In this document: positions 11,021 through 21,639 of the stretch, piece by piece
How the letters are laid out: every line of letters begins with the position of its first letter
How positions within the stretch are numbered: position 1 is the stretch's first letter
DNA from: Hericium rajendrae
Taxonomy: Eukaryota; Basidiomycota; Agaricomycetes; Russulales; Hericiaceae
Reading direction: 5' to 3'
Length of the DNA stretch: 37,500 bases
Assembly (NCBI GenBank): GCA_033439255.1
Contig: CM065879.1
Span: 1 to 37,500 of the forward strand
Program-made: the position numbers and the translations under genes
The notes under the pieces: model-generated
The model's database searches: none
What the model saw: only the letters and a program-made list of their open reading frames with translations
Told to the model about the DNA's origin: nothing

Positions 11021-11344
11021 CATCTGGAAAAACCGAAGTTGCTACCATTGGCTACAGTAGCAATCTGTAGTCTACAGTAGCTACCTGTAGATCCTATAGT
11101 ACCTGTAGTACTCGTAGGAACCCCCCCTTCTACGGTGGCTTCTGTAGTGACCTGTAGTGAGGATCTTTCTACTGTAGTAACCAAACATGTTATAGTAGTT
11201 CTATGAACTTAAGCATAGACTATTAATGTTAGCAGTTTATTTCACACAATTTTAATAAATCAGATCATTCAATATTCTCATTGTTGTATTAACTACAAAA
11301 AAACTAAATACTCTAATCTATACTATTACAACCCATCTATGTAT

Positions 11345-11610
11345 ATAAGGGGGACATGCAAGGGTGCAGGGTGCAGGCATGTAGATGTGCAGGTAAGCAT
11401 GTGGGCAGGCAGGCATGTGGGTGAGTGGGCAAGCAGATGAGCGGGTGAGCAGGCAAGCGGGTGAGCGGGCAAGCGGGTGAGTGGGCAAGCAAGTGCAGGT
11501 GAGCAGGCAAGTGGGTGAGCGGGTGAGCAAGTGAGCAGGTGGACAGATGGACAAGTGAGTAGATAGGTGGGTGGGCAAGTATGTGGGTGGGCAGGTAGAC
11601 GTACACATCA
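11345..11610. repeat. GGGTGAGYGGGCAAGC-type minisatellite
   Basis: About 265 bp of imperfect 8/16-bp tandem repeats inside the non-autonomous element. Frames through it are repeat translation. Confidence 0.85.
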
Positions 11611-11849
11611 GTACTGAAGCTTCTAAGATACAAACAAATTTACTTACCTTTTACGTTCTTGTTGCCACCTCTTGCACCCAACTGGCTTGAAAAGAAATGA
11701 GAAGCCAAGAAAAACAAGACTTACAATGATATAAGAAAAAAAGAAAGAGAAGAAAAAAAGAGGTGAGGAGAGAGAGTGAGGAGAGAGTGAGGAAGAGTGG
11801 TAAAGACGACGCACATTGCTGGCAAGTCCTGAGGCCAAACAACACCAAA

Positions 11850-11891
11850 GGCAGAAATCAGATTGCCATATTTGGCAATCTGGTTTCTGCC
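11850..11891. repeat. 42-bp hairpin, with a degraded second copy at 11988-12025
   Basis: Arms of 19 bases (11850-11868 and 11873-11891) match except for one T/C. The core GATTGCNATATTTGGCAATC recurs in a worn copy at about 11998-12019. Confidence 0.75.
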
Positions 11892-12289
11892 CCCTTGCAG
11901 AATACGTTGTAAGTTACACTACTTACAAGTTTTTTTAAAACATCTAGTAATGCTAGTTCTACACCAACTTATGTTTACCTTGTACTGGCAAAAATAAGAT
12001 TGCTATATTTGGCAATCTGTCTTCCTTAGTTGCATGCGTCGCAGCTGAAAGGGGCATGGGAGAGTGTCCGGGTCCCCCTGACAGATCTCCCTGTCTCTTC
12101 TACAAAACTCAATTCTTATCCGATTAGCACGTACCTAGTACCGTTCGAACCGTGTGATTCGTCTCTTTCGAACGGTGCCCTATACGATGTGATACGTTGA
12201 ATATTGAAGGCACTATAGCCCGAACACTATGGGTGACCTTTAGTAGGTACAAAAAGTGGGATAGTGCCTTGAATACTGCACGCACCACA

Positions 12290-12800
12290 AAACTGATTTG
12301 ACCATCTGAAAGCTCTAATCAATAGCGTTCGGACAAGCCCTCATGCCCCATGATAGGGGCAGAACTCGTACCATAGGGGCAAAATCTCTGAAAATGAAGG
12401 TCAAATATTGTTTCAGGCCTATCTCAACAACGCGAGAACACACCATGAACGTTTCAACTGTTCTGGAAAGCGGTTGATCGTAGCTTTCGAACGGTGTCAT
12501 GCATGACCCGATCTGAGAACTTCTAAAAATCGCCCCTCTAAACAAGAATGGGCTGTATCATAGCGAAGAATGGACGTACCACAGACGTTTTTGGCGCGTT
12601 GGAAAGAGCCCATCAAGAGCTTTCAAACGAGCCATCATGCGACCTGGTAGCTGCAAACCTGGAGCCACTAGAATGAAATCTCTGAAACTGTCAGCAAAAA
12701 CATGTTTCTGAAATATTGTTACAATGAGAAAATGCACCGGAGACATGTTTAGTGTTCCAGAAAGCGGTGATCCGTACCTTTCGAACACATGTACATACAT
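12290..12800. repeat. Two diverged ~280-bp direct repeats
   Basis: The stretch 12370-12500 (AAATCTCTGAAA ... TTCTGGAAAGCGGTTGATCGTA ... CTTTCGAAC) has a diverged counterpart at 12675-12790 with the same order of blocks. No coding potential was seen. Confidence 0.55.
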
Positions 12801-13273
12801 GCAAATTGATGTACTTCTTGGTACACAACATCGAAATCTAGGATATAAGATAGTTAGTTAGAGCGTCAATCACACATACCTTTTCATAACCAAACTTCCT
12901 AGAAGACGTTAATCAAGATAATTTGAATACACTCACATTTTTTCTTAACTTGTGCTTTGCTTGCCCTAGGACATAAATGCAGAGTGGGGAACTGCAAGAG
13001 GTGCGCTACATGTGTATGTGACATGTCACTTGTGGTGACAGTACATGAGTCATCAAAGAAGTCAGACTATATGATAAACACAAGTACAGCTTTATTTTTC
13101 AGAAACATTCAAGGAATATAATGAATTGAAAATATAGTATAACTACAGAGAGCTACAGAAGGCTACCGTAGAATGAGATGAGCTACAGTATCTGCCGAAG
13201 AACACCGGTAGTTACTATCAGTGCTTCTGTAGGCACATCACCTGATTTAGTGAAACTCCGGTTTTTCCTGATG

Positions 13274-14667
13274 CGTGCCCCCCCCCCCCCCAGTCCCGGG
13301 AACATCACGTGGGGCCACAGAACGCCTTCCTACCGAGTCTGTGCGGTCTGCTGAGTCCGTTGACGGTGGAAAGACACCTGCTGCGTCAACCAGCAGACCG
13401 ATCCGACCCCCTGCTGTACAATCCGTGGGACATGCCATCTTAGCAACGACTGAAATGGCCGTTAAGCCTGTCAGTTTCACATCTGCACCCCATCTGGCAC
13501 CACTAAGCACTACTCAGAGCGCAACAACTGATGATCCTCTGGAGAGAAACGAGCAGAGGCCATCTGGATCTTCGATCACATTTACAGAAGACCGCCGCAT
13601 CCCAGCCCAGATTCCCTCTGGAGCTCCAACGACCCTGGCCCTGACTGCGCCGGCTCCACCAGTCCAGTCCGGCCTCCAAGTCGCACATAATGAACAGCTC
13701 GATGTGGTTATAGCAGGCAGTCCGGGGGATCAGGAACTGGACCGACCCCATCACGCCGAAGCGGAGAGCTCTCCGGACGTGCAGGATCCTCCTGCAGGTA
13801 ACGGAGCGGGAAAGAAGGGTAAAGGGAGTCCTATGCCCGATGGGCCCCCAGACGACCTACCTGTAGTGATAAGCATATCTGCCTTTCTCTTGTTTGTTCC
13901 TGCATGCTAAAGTCTTCATTCAGTCCCCACCTTGTTCCCCCTGTAGTCGAAAGGGTACTTGATGCATACGGTCTGAAAATTCGAATGGAGCATGCTGGTG
14001 GTGTTGGAAATGCCGGGCTAAGTGTCCCTTGGCAGGTGGGCAGGGCAAGACCCGTAGAACAGGCAAGAGAGGTTCCGATGGAGAAAGCGGGGAGCGGGAA
14101 GCCGGGGAGCAAGCGGCAGAACGAGCTACCAACGTCTCGGGACGGAAACGTAAAGGTAATCCACTCCATCGCCGAGAGTATGGGGGCTCATTAACCATAT
14201 TTCTAGGCCCTCCGAAGTCCGCAGAATATGTTGTCACAGACGACGATGGAGCAGAACCAATTCCTGCTGCACCTCCTGTAGGGAAGAAACCTCGCACGCT
14301 GCCCCCACATCACCCGGACCGAGAGGGTAGTCCGTCTGCAGCTAGAGGATTGCCAGGTGCCAAGAACAGCTCTAATAGTCGTGTCACTCTGACCAGTGAT
14401 GTGAGCTTGCACTCAATTCGGGACCTCGCACAATGCTCATGGTCAATGGCGCAGTCTCTCCAAAGCCAGGTTGATGACCTCAAGGAGGAAGTGTGCAAGC
14501 TCCGAGGGCTCATCAAGACTCACGCACGTGACAACAGTTTGGGGCAGCAGCGCCTGGAGGAGGACTACGTTGTGCTGCAGGGCCAGATGCGAAACCTCCA
14601 GGTGGACCAGAACACGTTGAAGGACCAGGTGGCACATGTCACAAGGATCCAGGTCGAGAGTGCGTAG
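13274..14667 (+). pseudogene. Coiled-coil protein gene, 3' half (split by transposon)
   Basis: This continues the gene broken at 11020. A proline/serine-rich low-complexity segment begins at the 14-base C run (13278-13291) and stays open to about 13865. A cysteine cluster CWWCWKCRAKC (13993-14025) follows, possibly zinc-binding, then a Lys/Arg-rich segment, an intron at 14156-14206 (GTAATC...TTCTAG) and a final exon whose Gln/Leu/Glu-rich end (about 14410-14660) predicts a coiled coil. The stop is at 14667. The junction between the proline-rich exon and the cysteine cluster does not splice cleanly in frame by eye, so a frameshift or an odd splice near 13862-13990 is likely. Low complexity plus DNA- or RNA-binding-like clusters gives no firm function. 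Confidence 0.5.
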
Positions 14668-15270
14668 TCACAGTCAGTTCCTCATTATTTACATTTTATT
14701 TAGTCAGGCATGGATTCTCGTGCGCGTTTATCAGTAGTTCCCTTCATCGTGTGGATAGTCCGGCTGAGAAAGTAGTAGTCCGCAGACAATACAATTGTAT
14801 TCTGATTCTCGTATACCGGTCCATTGCATGCTGAAACCGGTTGGCCCAAGTCCGTTGAGTGAATCTGAATCTGCAGCCAGATTTGAGCATAAGTCCGAGG
14901 CCTAAGGATCTGAGAATCTGAAATTCCGAGTCCGAATCCGAACCCTAGTCCGAATAATATAAGTCCGAATCCGAGTCCGAGTCCGAGTCCAAATGTGCAT
15001 GCAGTGGTCCGAGACCGGGCTGGTGAATCTGGACAGGGACGAGGCCAGTTGAGCTGGGCCGTAGTTTGCGAGGCATTAAATATGGGTGACCGAGCTGCAC
15101 CGTAAACTGCAGTACATATCTATGCAAGCCGACCCGTAACCTACGGTCTATTCCCAAATCCAGCTGGTTCGTGGCTTACGGACCAAAAACGGTGATTCCA
15201 GCTGGCTTTGACCAGTCCGTAACTTACGGCCTTAGGCCACTTTTGTCTGGCCTGTAGGTTGCGGCGAAAG
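14668..15270. repeat. Spacer with (GAGTCC)n microsatellite and CCGTAA...TTACGG palindromes
   Basis: No gene was seen. GAGTCC/GAATCC hexamers cluster at 14930-14995. Several short inverted sites of the type CCGTAACNTACGG lie at 15100-15260, for example CCGTAACTTACGG. Confidence 0.6.
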
Positions 15271-16884
15271 TCAATGTATTGTGTGGTCAATGATTCTTGG
15301 ACTCGTATGCACAAGGCGGATATCATGAATAGATGGCATGGAGATAAGAAACGAACAGTCGGTCTGAACAGCGGTGACCGCACGCGAAGTACGGCTCACC
15401 TGGAGTCGATACTGCTCGCGGCCCTCGCGAAGGCCTTCTGTACGTCCCTCCCGAGTGCCGGACCTTCTTCCAGCCTCCATTCCTTCCTGGAAGCCACTGT
15501 GCTTCCCTTTCTTCAATCCTGCAGCCTCGCCCTTTGCACTCGCTGTCGCGATGATCTCGCGCAAGAGACCGTGGTCGATCTCATGCACGGTTCGCACGCG
15601 AGTGAGCATGGAGGCACGTGCATTGTCGGACAAAGGGGACGAGAGATGTGGGGGTGTGTCATGCACGTGAACGCCGGTGACCAATGGGGTACGCGAGTCG
15701 AGATGGGATGAAGTGGGCTGCGCGGGAGGATCGGCTTGCACGCCGACGTGAACGCGGGTGGTGGGAATAAGTGCTCGGGCTGGGGCATCGGACTGAATAC
15801 CGGTGTCGACGCACGGAGTCGTGGGTTTGAAGCGCGGGGTCGTGATGCATGGGCATGCGGGCGGGGAGAGCGTCAAGGCATGGCCATCTGTCTGGACATC
15901 TGCATCGATGTGCGAGCGAGTGGGGATCGTGTGGATGGAAGGGGAATGGGGAGGCCCGGTGTCGTCCACCTGGACGGTCGCGTCGACTCGAGTATGCGTA
16001 CTTACCTCGGTACGCGCGACCTCCAGCCCTTCTCGATATCCATCCCACCGTCCTTGCTCATACCCGTCCTTCCAGGCTTGCTCCCTCCGCCTGTCCTCGG
16101 TCCTCGCTTCCTTCCTCACTTCTCTCCTCACTTCTCTCCGGCCTTCCTCGTGGATTTCCTCAACTAGGGCCTCGTCGATCTCGTGGACCGACTTGGCCAT
16201 GCGCGGGGTCATGTCCATCGATGGAACGTCGTGCGACATCGGGTGGTGGGTCTTGCGTCGCTCGAGCTTCTGCGCATGGTCCACGATCTGCGCCAGGAGC
16301 TCGTCGTCGATTTCGTCGAGCGATTTGGCCCATCGCACGGGCGCGGAACGGTCGTGGTCGTCGCAGGTGGTCGTGAGCTCGAAATTCTGCGAGGGACTCA
16401 TTATGTACAAGTCCGGGGGGCCGATGAGAGCGATAGCGGTCGCGAGATCCGCGGCTGCGTCTGCTGTGGTAGCTTGGGCAGAGCATGCGGGGATGAGGGC
16501 GTGTGGTGCAGTGCGGGCGTTCACGGCGGGTGCGGGCTTGCAGGGCTCGGGAAATGCGTGGGCTGCGTGCATTTGCGGCATTGCTATGGTAACGGCAGTA
16601 GCCAGGTGTGCGTCAGGGGTTGCTGGCTCGAGACCGAGCGAGGTGTTGTGGGTGGGTTGCGCGAGGGATGCTACATGAGGCGCGCGAATCGCGTCTGCCT
16701 TGTGGCTAACGCGCGGTTGCGGTGGGCGGTTCGCGAGGAGTTCCTCAGCGTCGGATGCGGGTGTCGTGTCGACTGGGGTGATGCATGTGTCAAGCGGACG
16801 TAGTGGGCCCGTGGTAGCAGCTGGTGCTGGTGCTGTTGCTGCTGTTGCTGCAGCTCGGCGCGCGGCTGAGCGTCTCTTACCCAT
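15271..16884 (-). CDS. Repeat protein with a deca-GX3 motif, function unknown
   Basis: A single-exon frame of 537 codons runs from ATG at 16884 to a stop at 15271. Residues 1-160 are Ala/Pro/Thr-rich and probably disordered. A 15-residue unit of the form AKSxxEIDxxLxxEI occurs at 186-200, 230-244 and 430-444. Residues 245-270 are highly charged (Arg/Glu). Glycines repeat every fourth residue at 274-286 (four times) and again at 452-488 (ten in exact register), a GX3 pattern known from the Yae1/Lto1 iron-sulfur maturation adaptors. Five V/I-Q-x-D units (near 304, 330, 362, 382 and 506) form another repeat. In-register repeats support real coding. It lies just downstream of the gag remnant on the same strand, but no retroelement domain was seen. 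No homologue is recognised, so the function is open. Confidence 0.65.
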   Translation of the reverse strand: MGKRRSAARRAAATAATAPAPAATTGPLRPLDTCITPVDTTPASDAEELLANRPPQPRVSHKADAIRAPHVASLAQPTHNTSLGLEPATPDAHLATAVTIAMPQMHAAHAFPEPCKPAPAVNARTAPHALIPACSAQATTADAAADLATAIALIGPPDLYIMSPSQNFELTTTCDDHDRSAPVRWAKSLDEIDDELLAQIVDHAQKLERRKTHHPMSHDVPSMDMTPRMAKSVHEIDEALVEEIHEEGRREVRREVRKEARTEDRRREQAWKDGYEQGRWDGYREGLEVARTEVSTHTRVDATVQVDDTGPPHSPSIHTIPTRSHIDADVQTDGHALTLSPPACPCITTPRFKPTTPCVDTGIQSDAPARALIPTTRVHVGVQADPPAQPTSSHLDSRTPLVTGVHVHDTPPHLSSPLSDNARASMLTRVRTVHEIDHGLLREIIATASAKGEAAGLKKGKHSGFQEGMEAGRRSGTREGRTEGLREGREQYRLQVSRTSRAVTAVQTDCSFLISMPSIHDIRLVHTSPRIIDHTIH

Positions 16885-17146
16885 ATCAGGTAATCATGCA
16901 GATGATGTTGAACGCGGGTTCGAGTGCACGTAAACGATATGCAAGCATCGAAATATGAGCGCGGGAAGCGCGGGGAGCACTTGAGGTTGACACTAGAAGA
17001 CGCGAGACACAGGGGAGACTTGAGCACGTGAGGAGACGAAAAACGTGTGCAACACGGGGCACGAGAACGGAACACGAGGCACGCGAGAGAGACAACGAAA
17101 ATGATGCGAAAAAAGCAGTGAAAAAGCCAGAAAAGACTGAAGTGAC

Positions 17147-19063
17147 TCAACCCAAAGCTGAAGTGGGTCGAATCACACTCTCATCACCAAGATGGAGTGG
17201 CCCAAGGGCACGAGCTAAGCCCAGGGATGATGATAGCAGGATGCCTACTACATACAGGAGGCAGAGACTATCTAAGTGGATGCTGACTAAGCCTCGGCAT
17301 CCTCCGAACCTCTGGATGCAGGGAGCCTCTGGCTCCCTAGTCCAACGGGGGTTGGAGTCGGCATTGAGGGGGCAGTCGCGGAAGCCATGGCCCTTCTGGC
17401 GGCAGCGGAAGCAACCACCCTCACGCCTGAGACGCTCACGGTCAGGCTCTGAGAGTTTGGGCAGTGGGGCACCTGTAGCAGCAACTGTGCGGGATCGGCC
17501 AGTAGATGTGGACTGAGGGGAGCGGGTGCTCACCGGGGTGCGCCCAGTTGTAGGGCGGGGACTCTGAAACCGGGTGCGCATGAGGTAGGCAGCATTCCTG
17601 TCACGGGCCCTTGCCTTCCACTCATCCAGGGTGGTGGGCGTGGGGTAGCTGCACTGGCAATCATCCCGCAAGGTGCTGTTGAGGCCATGCAGGAACCAAT
17701 TGAGCAGGGCCACATCGTTGTAGCCAGTGCGAGGAGTGAAGGACTCGAACTCGGTGATGTAGTTGACTACCGGGCGTGTACCCATCTGGAGGGTCTGGAT
17801 GGCATGGGAGGCATCCTTGGAGTCGTCAAGGGGGGAGAAGTCCAAATTGAAGCGAGTTCGAAGGGCAGCGAGGTTGGCGTAGCGAGGGACATGGGCTGGA
17901 GATGTGTTTGCAGCCACAAGATCGTCATCCTCAAGGATCTCCTTGACACGCTGGGTGGCCCACTGGCTGGCAATAGGGCCCTGGCAGAGGTTGAGGAAGA
18001 GGGAGATCTGGGCAGTATCATCTTTATACCGGGTAGAGTTGGCGCGAAGGAATAAGCGAATACGCAACTGGAACTCCTTGGACTTGGAACGATCTCCCTC
18101 AAAGGGAGCAGGTTTGATGCCGATCTTGGGGTTGGACATGTCGTCGGGCGGCTGAACAGGGGGAGCTGGGGCGATGATCGGTTTGACGTTGATGGTGGAT
18201 GTGGATGTAACAGTGGTAACAGGTGGAGCGGGTGAGGGGATTGGTATCGGGGTTGGGATGCGAGGGGGTAGTGGTGAGCGGAGGACTGCGAGCCGGGCAA
18301 CTCGCTCTTGCTCGCGGGCTTCTAGGACTTGGTGAGAGAGAGCGAGTTCAGATTCAGTGATGAAAACGCTACTGGCCTGCCAAAACCACTGATCTCTTCC
18401 TTCTACTAGGTTTGGTCTCCAGCCAACGACTAGGCGTCGAGAGTTGGAACGGTATGCGTAGTACTTCCTGGTAACGGCATTGAAGATGATACCTGCTGGT
18501 ACAGAGAGGGGTTCGGTGCGTGCAGGAGGGGAGTTGATACTAGGAGGGGCAATGGTGGGGAGCGGTGGAGTGGCTGGGTGTAGGCGGTGGTGTTCTTCTC
18601 TGGCAACGTCGAAGTCAACGAGTTTGAGGTAGGGGAAGTCTTCACGCTCAGCGAAGTACCACTGGCAGGTGGCAGGGTCTTGGTGAGAAAAGTGGATCCG
18701 GGCGATGCCAGCAAGGGTGTAAACGTGGTAGTCCCCAAGGGACTCGAAGATCCCGAGTGGGAAGGGTGCAGTGGTCTTGAAGCGGGGGTCGGTGGAATCA
18801 ATGGTGATAACCTACAGGAAGTCTGCCGCAACTGGATGATGTCCAAGGGCACAAGGGTACAAGGTGGTGGAGTATGGGGTTCTGAGGAATCGGTGACCGA
18901 GGCGTTCTCTGGCCCACACAGGCTCAGGTGAGGGTTCTGGGGTGAAGAAACCTAGTGTGCAAAAGGGGAATGAGGTCGATGGCAGGATGCTCGCAGGGGA
19001 TCCTCGGTTGGGTTGGCGACAGTGGTAGGCGATGTCCGAGGCACCAAACGTGAATTCTTGCAA
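17147..19063 (-). pseudogene. gag: Ty3/gypsy gag remnant with one in-frame stop
   Basis: From 18139 the minus strand encodes a retrotransposon capsid protein. Its retrotrans_gag-like region contains FEGDRSKSKEFQLRIRLFL and SPLDDSKDASHAIQTLQMG, followed by a CCHC zinc knuckle CFRCRQKGHGFRDC (plus-strand span about 17372-17413). The same frame extends upstream without an ATG to about 19063, adding roughly 300 residues, and is broken only by a TAG at 18812-18814 just before VITIDSTDPRF. A CAG-to-TAG change is likely. No protease, reverse transcriptase or integrase follows, because after about 17290 the frame runs into unrelated sequence and stops at 17147. Gag normally packages element RNA in cytoplasmic particles; here it is a dead, gag-only fragment. 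Confidence 0.8.
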
Positions 19064-19424
19064 GTCGACGTCAAAAGCAACTCAAATTTGAACGTATAAG
19101 GCAATGGAGATAGCACCTGCACATGATTTCCACGATCTCAATTGAAACCAAACTCCTTCGGCTTCCCAACGCTTCACAGCACAATAGCGGAGGAGGGGAA
19201 TGAGTGCACTGCCCTCAATGGTGTTGGCGATGGGGAAGGAGAGATGAGGTTGATGGAATGGATGTCGAGATACGGTGAAGATGTCAGCAGTGAAGGGTTC
19301 AAAGAAGAGAGGTATGATGGGCGATAGTAGGGAGGTGAGGCGGGTGTATGAGAGATTGTCCAGGTGTCAAGACTCGGTCGTAGACAGCAGAGAACCACCC
19401 AAGTCACCAGCAATGATGAGAGCG

Positions 19425-19830
19425 AGAGAGCAGAGAGCGATTAGCAGCGCAGTGACCTGTATTGGAGGTACAGTACGGTACAGACAAAATGGACAATCTA
19501 GGGAAATAGGCGAGCGACAGGGAGCCTATAAGTACTGGGACGACAATGGGAAAAGAACAATGGACACCATAATGGGTCGAACAATAGAGTGAGAACAATG
19601 GTGGCCAAAAGGAGAACAATGGGAGGGAGAACAATAGGGTGTCCCAAAGGGGAACAAGGGCATGGGTGAAGGATAGCCCCAGGTCATGTGAGGAAGTGAA
19701 CATGTGATGGGGCTGCTGGAGCACATGACCGATGCGATGCCTTGATGGCAGAGAAGAAGGCGGAGAGAAATGGAGCGATCTGTGACACTGTTGAAGTAAA
19801 CAGAGCCATACTTTCACAAAAATTTCCACT
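19425..19830 (-). other. Possible 5' LTR of the gag remnant
   Basis: Upstream of gag on the minus strand is a stretch with degenerate GAGAACAATGG repeats (19555-19640) and a TATA-like CTTATAGG (about 19530 on the plus map). It is followed, toward gag, by TGGTGACTTGGG, which could be a primer-binding site. The second LTR was not found, so the limits are guesses. Confidence 0.3.
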
Positions 19831-20584
19831 TAGCAACATATCCATGGGTCATAACCTGGACGGATACATTCGTAATTACAGCTTTACCTGTAAATTACGA
19901 TTCCTTAGAATCGTTTACTCTATATCGGCTTTTCCTATCGAAAACGACACCAAAACGATGACCATCCCTATTTGGCAGTTGGCTTATATAATCACAAGTC
20001 AACAATCTGACGAGTTTGCAGGTTCAATTCCAGTTCAATCTTGAATTCTTTTCTTTCATTTTACAATCAACATATCTCACTGTCACTGTTCACAATCATT
20101 ATATAGAACATTTATATCTCATTATGATTTCTTGGAATCATTTACTCTAACTAATTTCTCATATAAAGTGAGGTTATAAGTTTGATTCTGCCAATTGCCA
20201 TTCTTATAATTTTGGATATTTCTTAGAGATGTTCAGTCTTTCAAATCTAACTAAATCATTGTTAGACTATATGCATATTTAAATCAATGCTAGTCATATT
20301 AGGACCAGAAGTTCTCAGTATGAAAAAGTGCAAACTTGTTACAAGATAGTGAATAAATGTACTTCATAGTAAAGTCTGTATCTTTTTATTGATGTAAGTG
20401 AGTGTGATATATGGTAATATAATGAGAGCAAATTTTACCTCCTCAGAACATTTGTTTTCATAACAATAGGTCCAGAAATGACTGAGATATGAGCAAATCA
20501 CTTCAAAAGATATCCTTGAGAAGGAGATCATAGTGATTGCATTGTAGTGGAGCAATGAGTGGTGCTATTTACACGCTAAAGATA
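19831..20584. other. AT-rich spacer, no gene seen
   Basis: The stretch is low in GC with short chance frames on both strands. No splice-supported exon or known domain was found. Confidence 0.5.
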
Positions 20585-20619
20585 CCGTTGGAAAGGTCTG
20601 ATTTGCACCTTTCCAACGG
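20585..20619. repeat. Perfect 13-bp stem hairpin
   Basis: CCGTTGGAAAGGT at 20585-20597 pairs exactly with ACCTTTCCAACGG at 20607-20619 across a 9-base loop. Confidence 0.8.
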
Positions 20620-20882
20620 CATATTATACAAGACGATCGGATAAGTATTGAGAAAACGCGGTAGCGATTACTGAAGGGTTGGTATTAGAGGTAGGGGCAA
20701 ACTTGTTGAGGCCATATCTTTTTATCGACTCATCCAATTGTAGTGTACCTAGTGTTGTTGAAAAGGTATAATGGAGATCTTTCTGACGCAATCAAGGGAC
20801 CGATGATATCTCCAGTACTTAAGGAGGTACACTCGAATTATCACAAAACCTCCTATTTGCCTATTTTCAAGGTCTTACATAA

Positions 20883-20966
20883 TCCGCAGCACGGGCAAAA
20901 TGACATACTCCCATCCCATGACATCATGAGGGGGACGGGAGTACGTCATTTTGCCCGTGCTGCGGA
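20883..20966. mobile_element. 84-bp MITE with 8-bp target duplication
   Basis: Terminal inverted repeats begin TCCGCAGCACGGGC and match for 22 bases, then continue for 12 more with two mismatches, both CpG versus CpA. The flanks carry the identical 8-mer TTACATAA at 20875-20882 and 20967-20974. An 8-bp duplication is typical of hAT and of KDZ/Zisupton-type transposons, so this is a foldback derivative mobilised by one of those, not by the Plavaka element, which makes a 2-bp duplication. Confidence 0.88.
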
Positions 20967-21286
20967 TTACATAAGCAATTTATAAGCAGGAAAAAATCGA
21001 AAAAATCATTCAAGTCTAGGGCAAATCATCAGATCATCTGAGAATAGACACATACTGAGTAGTATAAAAAATCAGTAAAAATCGTGTCAATATGGTCATT
21101 GATAGTACTATTTAGAAACACTTGAGTTTATGTTTATAGCTAGAGAATTGACAGAGATACAGCCAAATTACTGATTCAGACCCCTAGAAGGCAAAAATAA
21201 AATCAATCTAGACAACATACAACAGTTGACAGACCTTCAAAGGCCACACTTATGTACTTCATAAATGTAAACACAATTAATGAGAA

Positions 21287-21332
21287 GTCACATGCAACAG
21301 CGAGCCTGACCGAGCTCGCTGTTGCACGTGAC
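21287..21332. repeat. 46-bp foldback hairpin
   Basis: Nineteen-base arms (21287-21305, 21314-21332) differ at one site, CACATG versus CACGTG. No target duplication is evident. Confidence 0.75.
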
Positions 21333-21639
21333 CATTATTTTGTCATTAGTTCAACTCTTGCTGGTAGCAAAGTTTAAAAATAAGAGATAAGTGTAAAACA
21401 ATATACTTTGAAGATGGAGATCTTTGCAGTATGACAATACTAGTATATTCAATTCTCTGTTATCTTATTAATTCTGTGAGCATAACACTACAAAGTTAGA
21501 ACAATTTAAAAGGAATCGTATTGCCGTGCAGAGCATCGGCCCTCTTCCCCCAAGTTAGAGCAAGGAGCATCAACTGAAAATGGCCAGAGTGACATCACTC
21601 AGTGGTCTTAAAAAAAGCCTCATTATGGCAACGTATCCA

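Larger units (their letters stand above)
11021..13273. mobile_element. Non-autonomous TIR transposon, Plavaka-like ends
   Basis: The left end CATCTGGAAAAACCGAAGTT (11021-11040) matches the reverse complement of 13254-13273 at 18 of 20 bases. The element is flanked by CG on both sides (11019-11020, 13274-13275), a 2-bp target duplication, and removing it restores the host gene's frame. Subterminal CTACAG/CTGTAG/CTACAGTAG motifs crowd both ends (about 11048-11180 and 13140-13235). The interior has no transposase or other credible gene, only a minisatellite, hairpins and diverged repeats. The first 12 bases of the TIR are identical to those of the 12.4-kb transposon at 25000-37414, which suggests cross-mobilisation. 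Confidence 0.88.

Noticed and set aside
15803-16678. Long plus-strand open frames opposite the 537-residue gene
   Set aside because: They are GC-driven shadows; in-register protein repeats exist only in the minus-strand frame.
20015-20035. GGTTCAATTCC resembles a tRNA T-loop/B box
   Set aside because: The flanking bases do not pair into a T-stem, and no acceptor or anticodon stem could be drawn.
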